In this document: positions 1 through 5,455 of the stretch, in pieces
How positions within the stretch are numbered: position 1 is the stretch's first letter
Layout of the letters: the number at the start of each line of letters is the position of its first letter
Assembly (NCBI GenBank): GCA_000405605.1
Contig: ASPA01000097.1
Span: forward strand, 1-5,455
Source of the DNA: Atribacteria bacterium SCGC AAA255-G05
GTDB taxonomy: Bacteria > Atribacterota > Phoenicimicrobiia > Phoenicimicrobiales > Phoenicimicrobiaceae
DNA length: 5,455 nucleotides
Direction: 5' to 3'
Position numbers and translations under genes: made by a program
The notes under the pieces: generated by a model
The model's database searches: none
Told to the model about the DNA's origin: nothing
What the model saw: the letters and a program-made list of their open reading frames with translations, nothing else

Positions 1-1
1 A

Positions 2-178
2 TATAACAAAAGCTATATTATCTTTGCAGTATGGCCAGGCCATTACGGATATAATTTTAAGGAGCAATTTATTACATCACTTCCAGAAGAAATATTATAC
101 AAACGATCTTTCTTGATATTAAAAAAATTGGGGGGAGATATGAAAAGTGATATTGCAAGATCTGACCCCTTAATATGA
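2..178 (+). CDS. 3' end of an unrecognised ORF (partial, enters from left edge)
   Basis: An open frame runs from base 2 without a stop to TGA at 176-178, giving 58 residues that include WPGHYGYNFKEQF and end in ARSDPLI. In such AT-rich DNA an open frame of this length is mildly suggestive of a real coding end, but I do not recognise a family. An in-frame ATG at 140 has a purine-rich GGGGGAG tract (131-137) before it; starting there would give only 12 residues, so I treat the frame as the tail of a gene beginning outside the window. The last codons lie in AAGATCTGACCCCTT (157-171), a sequence type I recall recurring near the ends of bacterial ORFs and mobile elements, so the frame could also be a remnant. 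Function unknown. Confidence 0.35.
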   Translation, partial: YNKSYIIFAVWPGHYGYNFKEQFITSLPEEILYKRSFLILKKLGGDMKSDIARSDPLI

Positions 179-415
179 TAGTTTTAAAATAAAATTTAAC
201 TTCCTATGGAAGAGATAGTCCTATTAATATTACTTTATAGTTTAATAAATATATTTTTTCTGAATTTATCCTTTTATTAGCATCTACTTTTTAAAAATTT
301 AAGTCAAAGAAGGGGGTGATAAAAAGCAAATAAGAATTCACTAATTATTAGAAATAGATAAATAATTTAATCTAATTAGTTTAAAAATTAGATAAAATGA
401 AAAGAGGTGTAAAAA
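179..415. other. AT-rich intergenic region, no gene seen
   Basis: This stretch separates the left-edge frame from the lipoprotein gene. By hand count 46 of the 240 bases from 181 to 420 are G or C, far below the transporter genes. All frames are broken by stops. A purine tract AGAAGGGGG (309-316) resembles a Shine-Dalgarno site, but the only nearby start is a GTG at 316-318 that stops after five codons, so no gene is called. The promoter of the lipoprotein gene probably lies here, but the sequence is so AT-rich that many weak -10-like hexamers occur and I cannot choose one. The one clear structure is the inverted repeat at 365-398. Confidence 0.6.
365..398. repeat. Inverted repeat just upstream of the lipoprotein RBS
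   Basis: The arms are 365-377 (ATTTAATCTAATT) and 386-398 (AATTAGATAAAAT). They are complementary at 12 of 13 positions, with eight perfect inner pairs, around an 8-base loop. The repeat ends five bases before the GAGGTG ribosome binding site (404-409). It could be a dyad operator or an mRNA leader hairpin. It is almost entirely A and T, so an RNA stem would be weak, and chance occurrence in this AT-rich region is a real possibility. Confidence 0.4.
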
Positions 416-1438
416 ATGAAAAGGAAAGAATTTTTAGTTTCATTTATGGTTTTACTAATAATAATCATAATTACTGGATGTATACCATTACCACCACTAC
501 TACCACCCTCACCATTACCACCTCAATACAATCAACCTGATCTTGAAGTGGTTGATATTAGCTGTGTATCCCCAGAAGGCATACTTTCCTTTACCGTTGA
601 GAATGTTGGCATCGGTTCAATGCCAAATGATTGGCGGACGGGGCCAGAAGTAGTGGTGAAGATATTCTCATACCTTGCGGAGTTAGAACTAGACTTTCCT
701 CTTGAGCAGGTAGCTCTCAACGAGCCAGCTGTTAGTTCATCGGATGGAGGGATAGACCAACCAGGTGGAACCTCTACTTACAATACAGACATCGTCATAG
801 GTGATTCTTATATAACAGCAAAAGTGGTAGTCGATTACTCTGACCAAATTAACGAGTTAGACGAAGAAAATAACACCAAGTTGCAGGCGTATTTTTCTTG
901 TGGAAGAGGGATACTACCTGATTTAGTGGTTGAGGAGTTGTGGGTTTTGTTCTCCGAAGATTTAATCCCGGGTGATGATTTAAATAACCAAATAACAATT
1001 GAAATCAAAAACCTTGGAAAACGCTTTGCATATGGCACAGAGAGTTATCCAAATCAAGGTTATATAATAGACTTCGTGCTCTCGAGCGATGAGAATATTC
1101 CGGACAATCCTACGGTTTTTTATTTCGATGAAACATTGTTTTCGATCTCCCTTCCAACTTCTTATTGGTACTACCAGGAGGATATGTTGGTCGGTCGGAT
1201 CTCTTTGACCGAAGATGTAGCTGGGGATGGTGAGGTGGGATATACGCTAGCACGTTATCTAGGAGGCGAGGTTATCAATCTACCCCGTGAGTTCCCAACT
1301 GTGGAATGGGGGGAGAACTGGAAAAGAGCTTTCTATCTGTATGCAATCATTGATCCGCTATATAAGGTTGAAGAGGCTATGAAAGATAATAATATATTCC
1401 ATACACCTGTCTATATTGAGAGACCATTGAACTATTGA
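416..1438 (+). CDS. Putative lipoprotein with proline-rich tether and two CARDB-like domains
   Basis: This 340-residue protein is probably exported and lipid-anchored. It begins with MKRK, a hydrophobic stretch (about 6-19) and a lipobox I-T-G-C with the acceptor Cys at 22. Residues 23-36 form a Pro/Leu tether (P-L-P-P repeats). Two beta-rich segments follow, each opening with P-D-L-x-V-V: P41-D-L and P168-D-L. They contain VENVG (61-65) and IKNLG (197-201), and close with VDYSDQINELDEENN (139-153) and IDPLYKVEEAMKDNN (312-326). That opening, a central N-x-G strand and an acidic E-x-x-x-x-N-N ending are typical of CARDB (cell-adhesion-related, immunoglobulin-like) domains. C50 and C162 lie near the two ends of the first domain and might form a disulfide. 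The ATG follows GAGGTG by six bases. CARDB domains usually serve in adhesion or as spacers in extracellular proteins; there is no catalytic motif, so the exact role is unknown. No terminator is seen after the stop. Confidence 0.8.
   Translation: MKRKEFLVSFMVLLIIIIITGCIPLPPLLPPSPLPPQYNQPDLEVVDISCVSPEGILSFTVENVGIGSMPNDWRTGPEVVVKIFSYLAELELDFPLEQVALNEPAVSSSDGGIDQPGGTSTYNTDIVIGDSYITAKVVVDYSDQINELDEENNTKLQAYFSCGRGILPDLVVEELWVLFSEDLIPGDDLNNQITIEIKNLGKRFAYGTESYPNQGYIIDFVLSSDENIPDNPTVFYFDETLFSISLPTSYWYYQEDMLVGRISLTEDVAGDGEVGYTLARYLGGEVINLPREFPTVEWGENWKRAFYLYAIIDPLYKVEEAMKDNNIFHTPVYIERPLNY
484..522 (+). repeat. Short direct repeat encoding the proline tether
   Basis: The 12-base sequence ACCATTACCACC occurs at 484-495 and again at 511-522, exactly 27 bases (nine codons) apart, within a run of CCA- and CTA-rich triplets. 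It encodes the P-L-P-P motifs immediately after the lipidated Cys. Because the period is a multiple of three, gain or loss of a unit would change tether length without breaking the frame. Confidence 0.6.
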
Positions 1439-1456
1439 TTTATTTAAATAGATACT
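1427..1456 (+). promoter_or_regulatory. Weak candidate promoter for the transporter operon
   Basis: TTGAAC (1427-1432) and GATACT (1451-1456) match the sigma-70 -35 and -10 consensus at four of six positions each, with an 18-base spacer. They lie in the gap before the binding-protein gene, overlapping the last codons of the lipoprotein gene. The match is poor and such pairs are common in AT-rich DNA. Read-through from the lipoprotein gene is an alternative, since no terminator is visible in the 80-base gap. No operator for a dedicated regulator could be identified. Confidence 0.2.
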
Positions 1457-1518
1457 TCCCATTTTTTAGCATGTCCTGAGATAACTATTTTTGTAAAAAA
1501 ATAAAAGGAGGAAAAATA

Positions 1519-2583
1519 ATGAAGAAATTTGGTTTAGTAATAACTGCTCTGATTATAATCGGAACGTTGGTTCTGTTTGCGGCGGCGCAGCAAGCAGCTG
1601 GAGCTGAGAAATTGTGGCCGAAGAATCCGCCTGTCGTAGTGGTCGGATTCAGTGCTGGCGGAGGAACGGATACCGCCGTACGACCGATGATCGCTAAAAT
1701 GGAAGAGTACCTGGGGGAAACAATTAACGTAGTCAACATGCCCGGAGCATCCAGTGCCGTAGCCGCAGAAGCCGTGCTCGACAAAGCGGCCGACGGATAC
1801 AATATGTTTGCCACCGGATCCGGTCCTCTTTCAGGTTTCCGCGTCATGGGAACCACTGATTCCAATTGGCGGGACTGGATTTCCTGGCATCCCTTCATAG
1901 GGCCGGCGGCTTTATTGGTCCGTGCCGATTCACCTATTACAACCTTCGTCGAGGCTATGAGCGCCCTTAAAAACAAAAATTTAAACTTCGGTATCTCCGG
2001 TTTCGGTGTAGGGCCTCATGTACTCGTGGAAGCCATCTTTGGCATAGCGAAGGTACCATCTCCTAATTACGTAACCGCCGGATCCTGCAGGAATGCAGCA
2101 GTCGCTTTGATAGCGGGAGAAGTAGATATTGCCATGTGCACTTTCTCGGCCGCTGTCGATTTCGTAAAATCAGGTCAGCTGAGAGCTCTTACCGTCACGA
2201 CTTCCGACCCGTATAAGGTAGCAGATGTCAACATCCCGGCTATCACCCAGGTGCTTGCCGGTAGCGATGATATTCCGCTCCTCTCCGAAACTTGGCCAAT
2301 CTTGATCAGAAGAGATACGCCACAGAAGTTTATCGACAAATTAAATGAAGCCTTTATATGGGCACTCGAGCAACCGGAAATAAAACAGTTTGCCGCTACT
2401 CAAGCTCTCAATATAGCCGGTTACTACGGTGATAAAGCGGACAAGTTCCTTTCCTTATCCGAAGCCGGCTACTCCTGGACTCTTTTTAACAGCGGGCTTG
2501 CGGAAAAATCACCTGAGACCTTCAATATTCCTAAAGTGTCCGACTGGGACTGGGAGAAAGAGAAACAAACTATAAAGAATTAA
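1519..2583 (+). CDS. tctC: TTT-family periplasmic solute-binding protein (TctC/Bug type)
   Basis: This is the substrate-capturing subunit of a tripartite tricarboxylate transporter. It is 354 residues as a precursor, slightly longer than the usual 320-330. Residues 1-29 form a Sec signal peptide (MKKFG, hydrophobic core, probable cleavage after A-G-A at 27-29). There is no lipobox Cys, so the mature protein should be free in the periplasm. The family loop motif appears as GFSAGGGTD (43-51), followed by NMPGASS (73-79), AADGY (90-94, usually PDGY), VRADSP (134-139) and the AGS-x(8)-IAGEVD strand-helix (187-203). The C-terminus has the common IPK-x-x-DWDW ending. TctC/Bug proteins mostly bind carboxylates, but this one's ligand cannot be read from sequence. 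Start: AGGAGG (1506-1511) lies seven bases before the ATG. It is the first gene of the transporter cluster, as is common. C190 and C207 in the mature part are of unknown significance. Confidence 0.93.
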   Translation: MKKFGLVITALIIIGTLVLFAAAQQAAGAEKLWPKNPPVVVVGFSAGGGTDTAVRPMIAKMEEYLGETINVVNMPGASSAVAAEAVLDKAADGYNMFATGSGPLSGFRVMGTTDSNWRDWISWHPFIGPAALLVRADSPITTFVEAMSALKNKNLNFGISGFGVGPHVLVEAIFGIAKVPSPNYVTAGSCRNAAVALIAGEVDIAMCTFSAAVDFVKSGQLRALTVTTSDPYKVADVNIPAITQVLAGSDDIPLLSETWPILIRRDTPQKFIDKLNEAFIWALEQPEIKQFAATQALNIAGYYGDKADKFLSLSEAGYSWTLFNSGLAEKSPETFNIPKVSDWDWEKEKQTIKN

Positions 2584-2589
2584 TTGAGC

Positions 2590-2627
2590 AAAATGGAAAA
2601 GAGGGGCGATCCCCTCTTTTCCATTTT
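2590..2627 (+). terminator. 17-bp perfect stem-loop between tctC and tctB (attenuator or mRNA stabiliser)
   Basis: The arms 2590-2606 and 2611-2627 are perfectly complementary over 17 bp, around the 4-base loop CGAT. The stem starts six bases after the tctC stop codon and ends before the tctB ribosome binding site. The inner GGAAAAGAGGGG half pairs with CCCCTCTTTTCC and is followed by ATTTTATT, so it can be read as an intrinsic terminator with an imperfect U-run. Because tctB, tctA and the dehydrogenase continue directly downstream with good ribosome sites, partial termination or 3'-end protection of the tctC message is more likely than a full stop. Either would yield more binding protein than membrane subunits, as seen in other binding-protein-dependent transport operons. 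Confidence 0.8.
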
Positions 2628-2649
2628 ATTAATCAAGGTGGATAATTAC

Positions 2650-3138
2650 ATGGAAGAAAAAAATAATTTTGTAGTCGCCGCTGACCTTATTATGGGGGTC
2701 TTACTTATCTTATTCGGCGGCAGTGTCGTTCGGGCATCGTTGAAGATGAAGGTTTATAAGACTTTTCTCGACGCACCAGGATTTTTCCCCTTACTTTTGG
2801 GGATTATTTTTATTATATTGGGGACCATAATTGCCGTTTCCGCGATACGGAGAAATGGGTACACCCAAATGAAGCGGATTTTTACCCGCATCAGCTTTAC
2901 GGAACTTTTTAAGAGCATTAGATTCAGAAGGGTGACGGCGCTGGTAGCTCTGATGGTTCTCTATATATTTATTCTCATAGGAAGGGTCCATTTTGCACTA
3001 GCCACGGCAATATACCTTTTTCTCACTCTGTTTTATTTGAAATCAACGACGATTATCAAAATAATCATTATTTCAATCATCACCTCTCTAGCAATCAGTG
3101 GCGTTTTCACCATGTTTTTTCATATACCCTTGCCGTAG
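2650..3138 (+). CDS. tctB: TTT transporter small membrane subunit TctB
   Basis: This 162-residue membrane protein matches the size and layout of TctB, the small integral subunit that partners TctA. Hydrophobic segments lie at about 8-27, 45-66, 95-111, 113-130 and 136-157. The second follows the D-A-P-G-F-F-P (41-47) loop; a G/F-x-P turn before the second helix is usual in this family. A basic stretch (67-94) separates the two halves, and the protein ends in HIPLP, like many TctB proteins. Sequence conservation in the family is low, so the call rests on topology, that turn and position between tctC and tctA. The ATG at 2650 is chosen because AGGTGG (2636-2641) lies eight bases upstream. A longer frame from a TTG at 2584 would translate through the intercistronic hairpin and add 22 non-conserved residues before the first helix. 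Confidence 0.88.
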   Translation: MEEKNNFVVAADLIMGVLLILFGGSVVRASLKMKVYKTFLDAPGFFPLLLGIIFIILGTIIAVSAIRRNGYTQMKRIFTRISFTELFKSIRFRRVTALVALMVLYIFILIGRVHFALATAIYLFLTLFYLKSTTIIKIIIISIITSLAISGVFTMFFHIPLP

Positions 3139-3164
3139 AGAGAGAAAATCAAAAGGAGCATTCT

Positions 3165-4694
3165 ATGCTGGAAATGTTTTTACAAGAATCAACGCTTTTT
3201 TGGACTAGCTTTAGTTCGACACTGACCCTCTTGAATCTTACCGTCATCATGGTAGCGGTGGTACTAGGAATCATCATTGGTGCTATTCCGGGGTTGACGG
3301 CTACCATGGCTTTGGCTCTCCTCATCAATCTTACCTATGGTGTAGAGTTTGATGTGGCTATATCCTTTCTGCTTGGGATCTATGTGGGGGCGATTATGGG
3401 AGGCTGTTACTCAGCAATAATGATTAATATTCCCGGTACACCGGCTGCGGCCGCAACGGCTCTGGATGGATTCATTTTAGCGAAACAGGGGAAAGGTGGT
3501 CTCGCCATCGGAACAGGTGTAATATCTTCATTTATGGGTATGCTGGTGGGTATAGTCATGCTCGTTTTTCTTACACCGTTTCTCTATAAAATTGCCCTCA
3601 AGTTCGGACAATGGGAATTCTTCCTCCTGGCAGTTTTTGGGGTCATGATATGTGGTAATCTTTCCACAGGAACCTACCCTATAAAGGGATGGATAGTTGG
3701 ATTTTTAGGGTTTTTTACCGCTATGATCGGCTTGGATCAGATCTATGCCTTTCCCCGGTTCACTTTCGGTTACCTGCAGCTCAAGGGAGGAATTTCTCTT
3801 ATACCTGCCTTGATTGGAGTTTTTGGTATATCGGAAATTCTCATTGTTCTCCAGGAGCAGATCCCCTACAAGATATTGGGGAAGATCGGCAGAATCGTCC
3901 CCAGTTGGAAGGCCATCCGATCTCTTATTCCCACCGCTATCCGCTCGGGACTTATCGGTGTTGGAATTGGCGCCGTACCCGGTGCAGGAGAAGATATCGG
4001 CGCGTGGGTTGCGTATGACATAGGGAAACGAAGATCTAAACAAGGAGCAAAATACGGCACCGGCTGCCTTGAAGGGGTTGCCGCAGCGGAAACCGCCAAT
4101 AACGCGGTGATAGGAGGTGCTATGATTCCGCTTCTTACGCTCGCCATACCGGGGAGTCCGCCGTCGGCGATGTTTCTGGCCGCCATATGGCTCCATGGTG
4201 TCCGACCCGGTCCGATGCTTCCGATCGAGCACCCCGGATTTCTCTATCTGATAGCGTCTACGATATTTCTCGCATCGGTTTTTATGCTTATATACGGACT
4301 CTTGCTGGCAAAGCCAATGGCCACAATCCTAAAAATCAAGCGGGAAGTACTAATGCCGATCATATTACCTTTGACGGTTATCGGTGCTTTTGCTGGTGGC
4401 ATGCGGTCTTTCGATATAAAAGTCGCGTTCGCATTCGGTATTTTCGGGTATATCCTTCGTCAGCTTGATTACCCGATGGCTCCTCTTGTGCTTGGTATTA
4501 TTCTTGGTCCACTAGCGGACATTAGTTTCCGTCAAGCGCTTATGCAGAGCAGAGGCAGCCTTATTCCTCTTTTGGGAAGGCCCATAGGACTCATTTTATT
4601 GGCCGCCATCCTTCTCATTATTTATAGTGGAATCAGAAGAACGCTCGAATATTCGAGAGAACAGCATCGTCCCAACACTTTAAAACCAGAATAA
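3165..4694 (+). CDS. tctA: TTT transporter large membrane subunit TctA
   Basis: This 509-residue polytopic inner-membrane protein is the translocation subunit of the TTT transporter, presumably moving substrate delivered by TctC with an ion gradient. The length is typical of TctA (about 500). Family signatures are present: GAIPGLTA (39-46), the long GGCYSAIMINIPGTPAA segment (79-95), GAVPGAGEDIGAW (269-281) with its repeated-half character, EGVAAAETANNA (303-314) and LAIPGSPPSA (326-335). The G-x-x-P-G loops in the two halves reflect the internal duplication of the family. Hydrophobic helices fill the rest, and the last 20 or so residues are a charged, probably cytoplasmic tail. The ATG follows AAGGAG (3153-3158) by six bases and lies 26 bases after the tctB stop, consistent with one operon. 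No frameshift or missing motif is seen. Confidence 0.96.
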   Translation: MLEMFLQESTLFWTSFSSTLTLLNLTVIMVAVVLGIIIGAIPGLTATMALALLINLTYGVEFDVAISFLLGIYVGAIMGGCYSAIMINIPGTPAAAATALDGFILAKQGKGGLAIGTGVISSFMGMLVGIVMLVFLTPFLYKIALKFGQWEFFLLAVFGVMICGNLSTGTYPIKGWIVGFLGFFTAMIGLDQIYAFPRFTFGYLQLKGGISLIPALIGVFGISEILIVLQEQIPYKILGKIGRIVPSWKAIRSLIPTAIRSGLIGVGIGAVPGAGEDIGAWVAYDIGKRRSKQGAKYGTGCLEGVAAAETANNAVIGGAMIPLLTLAIPGSPPSAMFLAAIWLHGVRPGPMLPIEHPGFLYLIASTIFLASVFMLIYGLLLAKPMATILKIKREVLMPIILPLTVIGAFAGGMRSFDIKVAFAFGIFGYILRQLDYPMAPLVLGIILGPLADISFRQALMQSRGSLIPLLGRPIGLILLAAILLIIYSGIRRTLEYSREQHRPNTLKPE

Positions 4695-4709
4695 AAGGAG
4701 ATAAATAAA

Positions 4710-5455
4710 ATGAGATTACAAGGTAAAATTGCTATAATTACAGGAGCGGCCGGAGCCATTGGTAGCGCAATAGCCGTTCGCTTTGCCGAAGAGGGGGCAA
4801 CCGTTTTTCTCTGTGATCTGGATAAATTAAAAGGAGTGGAACTTGAAAAAAATATTCGTTTTTCCGGTGGCAAAGCAACATTTTTCTCAATGGATGTTAC
4901 CGTGGAAGAAGAATGGAAAAAAACAATCTCTAAAGTGGTAGAATTATCGGGCAGGTTAGACATTCTTATTAACAATGCCGGAATAAATATCCGTAAGCCG
5001 ATAGAGGAAATGGAAGTCGAAGAATGGGATACTATGATGCGGGTGAATGTGAGAAGCGTGTTCCTCGGTATTAAGCACGCGCTTCCGATAATGCGAAAAC
5101 AAAAAAAAGGAAGCATTATCAATATGTCCTCAATCTGCGGCCTGATAGGACATAAGTATACCCCGGAAGCATACACTGCGACAAAAGGGGCTGTGACGCT
5201 TTTAACGAAATCTTCCGCAGTAAGATACGCTCAGGATCAAGTGAGGATTAACTCCATTCATCCCAGCACGGTGAACACTCCCTTAGTACAAAATTTGTTC
5301 AAAGATCCTGAAAAAAAGCGTGAACGTCTCGATGAAGTTCCACTGGGCAGACTTGCCACAGTTAACGATGTGGCGAATGCCGCCCTTTATCTTGCCTCGG
5401 ACGAATCGTTGTTCTTAACGGGTGTATCTCTTCCCGTGGACGGTGGATTGACTGC
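4710..5455 (+). CDS. Short-chain dehydrogenase/reductase, classical type (3' end cut by window)
   Basis: 248 complete codons are visible, and the family's C-terminal VDGGLT (243-248) is reached, so only a few residues are missing. It is a soluble NAD(P)-dependent oxidoreductase with a Rossmann fold. The cofactor motif is TGAAGAIG (11-18), and D36 ends the second strand, which favours NAD(H) over NADP(H). NNAG is at 88-91. The catalytic tetrad is N113, S140, Y155 and K159 (YTATK). IHPSTVNTPL (183-192) stands where most relatives have P-G, so S186 replaces the usual Gly. This resembles the 3-oxoacyl-ACP reductase/sugar-alcohol branch, but the substrate cannot be assigned. The RBS AAGGAG (4695-4700) directly follows the tctA stop, with a 9-base spacer to ATG and a 15-base gap between genes. 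Co-transcription suggests it acts on the compound imported by the TTT system or on a derivative. Confidence 0.93.
   Translation, partial: MRLQGKIAIITGAAGAIGSAIAVRFAEEGATVFLCDLDKLKGVELEKNIRFSGGKATFFSMDVTVEEEWKKTISKVVELSGRLDILINNAGINIRKPIEEMEVEEWDTMMRVNVRSVFLGIKHALPIMRKQKKGSIINMSSICGLIGHKYTPEAYTATKGAVTLLTKSSAVRYAQDQVRINSIHPSTVNTPLVQNLFKDPEKKRERLDEVPLGRLATVNDVANAALYLASDESLFLTGVSLPVDGGLT

Noticed and set aside
140..178. Small ORF starting at ATG 140 behind GGGGGAG
   Set aside because: It would give only 12 residues and is in frame with the longer open frame from the left edge, so it is better seen as part of that tail.
309..333. Shine-Dalgarno-like AGAAGGGGG followed by a GTG
   Set aside because: The GTG overlaps the purine tract and the frame stops after five codons, so no gene or leader peptide can be supported.
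1441..1500. Possible terminator after the lipoprotein gene
   Set aside because: Only an AT-only 10-bp palindrome (1441-1450) and a weak T-run/A-run complement (about 1486-1503) are present; neither has a G+C-rich stem followed by a T-run.
1485..1976. 163-codon open frame on the minus strand
   Set aside because: It lies antisense to the well-supported tctC gene; its protein has no recognisable features and it is explained by the codon bias of the sense gene.
2584..2649. Possible upstream TTG start for tctB adding 22 residues
   Set aside because: It would translate through the 17-bp hairpin, lacks a Shine-Dalgarno at a proper distance, and the added residues do not resemble the family N-terminus. 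The ATG at 2650 has AGGTGG eight bases upstream.
3705..4232. Long minus-strand open frame, plus several shorter frames on both strands within tctA
   Set aside because: The tctA frame carries all family motifs without interruption, so the overlapping frames are shadows with low-complexity, charged, non-membrane translations.
4622..5176. 184-codon minus-strand open frame across the tctA/SDR junction
   Set aside because: It is antisense to the SDR, which has every catalytic and cofactor motif, and it crosses a gene boundary with ribosome site and stop codon on the other strand.
1..5455. CRISPR array, tRNA, rRNA, insertion-sequence ends or riboswitch
   Set aside because: No regularly spaced repeats, cloverleaf, rRNA-like blocks, transposase frames or recognisable aptamer cores were seen on either strand by eye.

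Overview
The window looks like a piece of a bacterial chromosome with strong Shine-Dalgarno sites and short gaps between co-directional genes. The solute-binding protein has an ordinary Sec signal peptide and no lipobox cysteine. That fits a cell with a periplasm (diderm) better than a Gram-positive one, where such binding proteins are usually lipid-anchored. I cannot name the species. Base composition is uneven: the left intergenic stretch is extremely AT-rich (46 G+C in 240 bases, 181-420, counted by hand), while the transporter genes are clearly richer in G+C.

Layout, all on the + strand. Bases 2-178 hold the 3' end of an open frame that enters from the left edge and is not recognised. Bases 179-415 are AT-rich and carry no convincing gene, but contain an inverted repeat just before the next ribosome binding site. 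Bases 416-1438 encode a lipoprotein with a proline-rich tether and two CARDB-like domains. After an 80-base gap comes a four-gene cluster: a TctC-type binding protein (1519-2583), a perfect 17-bp stem-loop (2590-2627), the small membrane subunit TctB (start corrected to 2650, ending 3138), the large membrane subunit TctA (3165-4694), and a short-chain dehydrogenase (4710 to the right edge, lacking only its last residues).

How they work together: TctC, TctB and TctA form a complete tripartite tricarboxylate transporter (TTT), a binding-protein-dependent secondary importer, usually for organic acids or related small molecules. The dehydrogenase follows TctA by 15 bases and has a ribosome binding site touching the TctA stop, so it is probably co-transcribed and may oxidise or reduce the imported compound or a product of it. 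The hairpin between the binding-protein gene and the membrane genes probably makes more binding protein than membrane complex. The lipoprotein upstream has no evident functional link to transport. I find no strong evidence for a wholly new system; the items most worth checking are the intercistronic hairpin, the transporter-dehydrogenase pairing, and the CARDB lipoprotein with its repeat-encoded tether.
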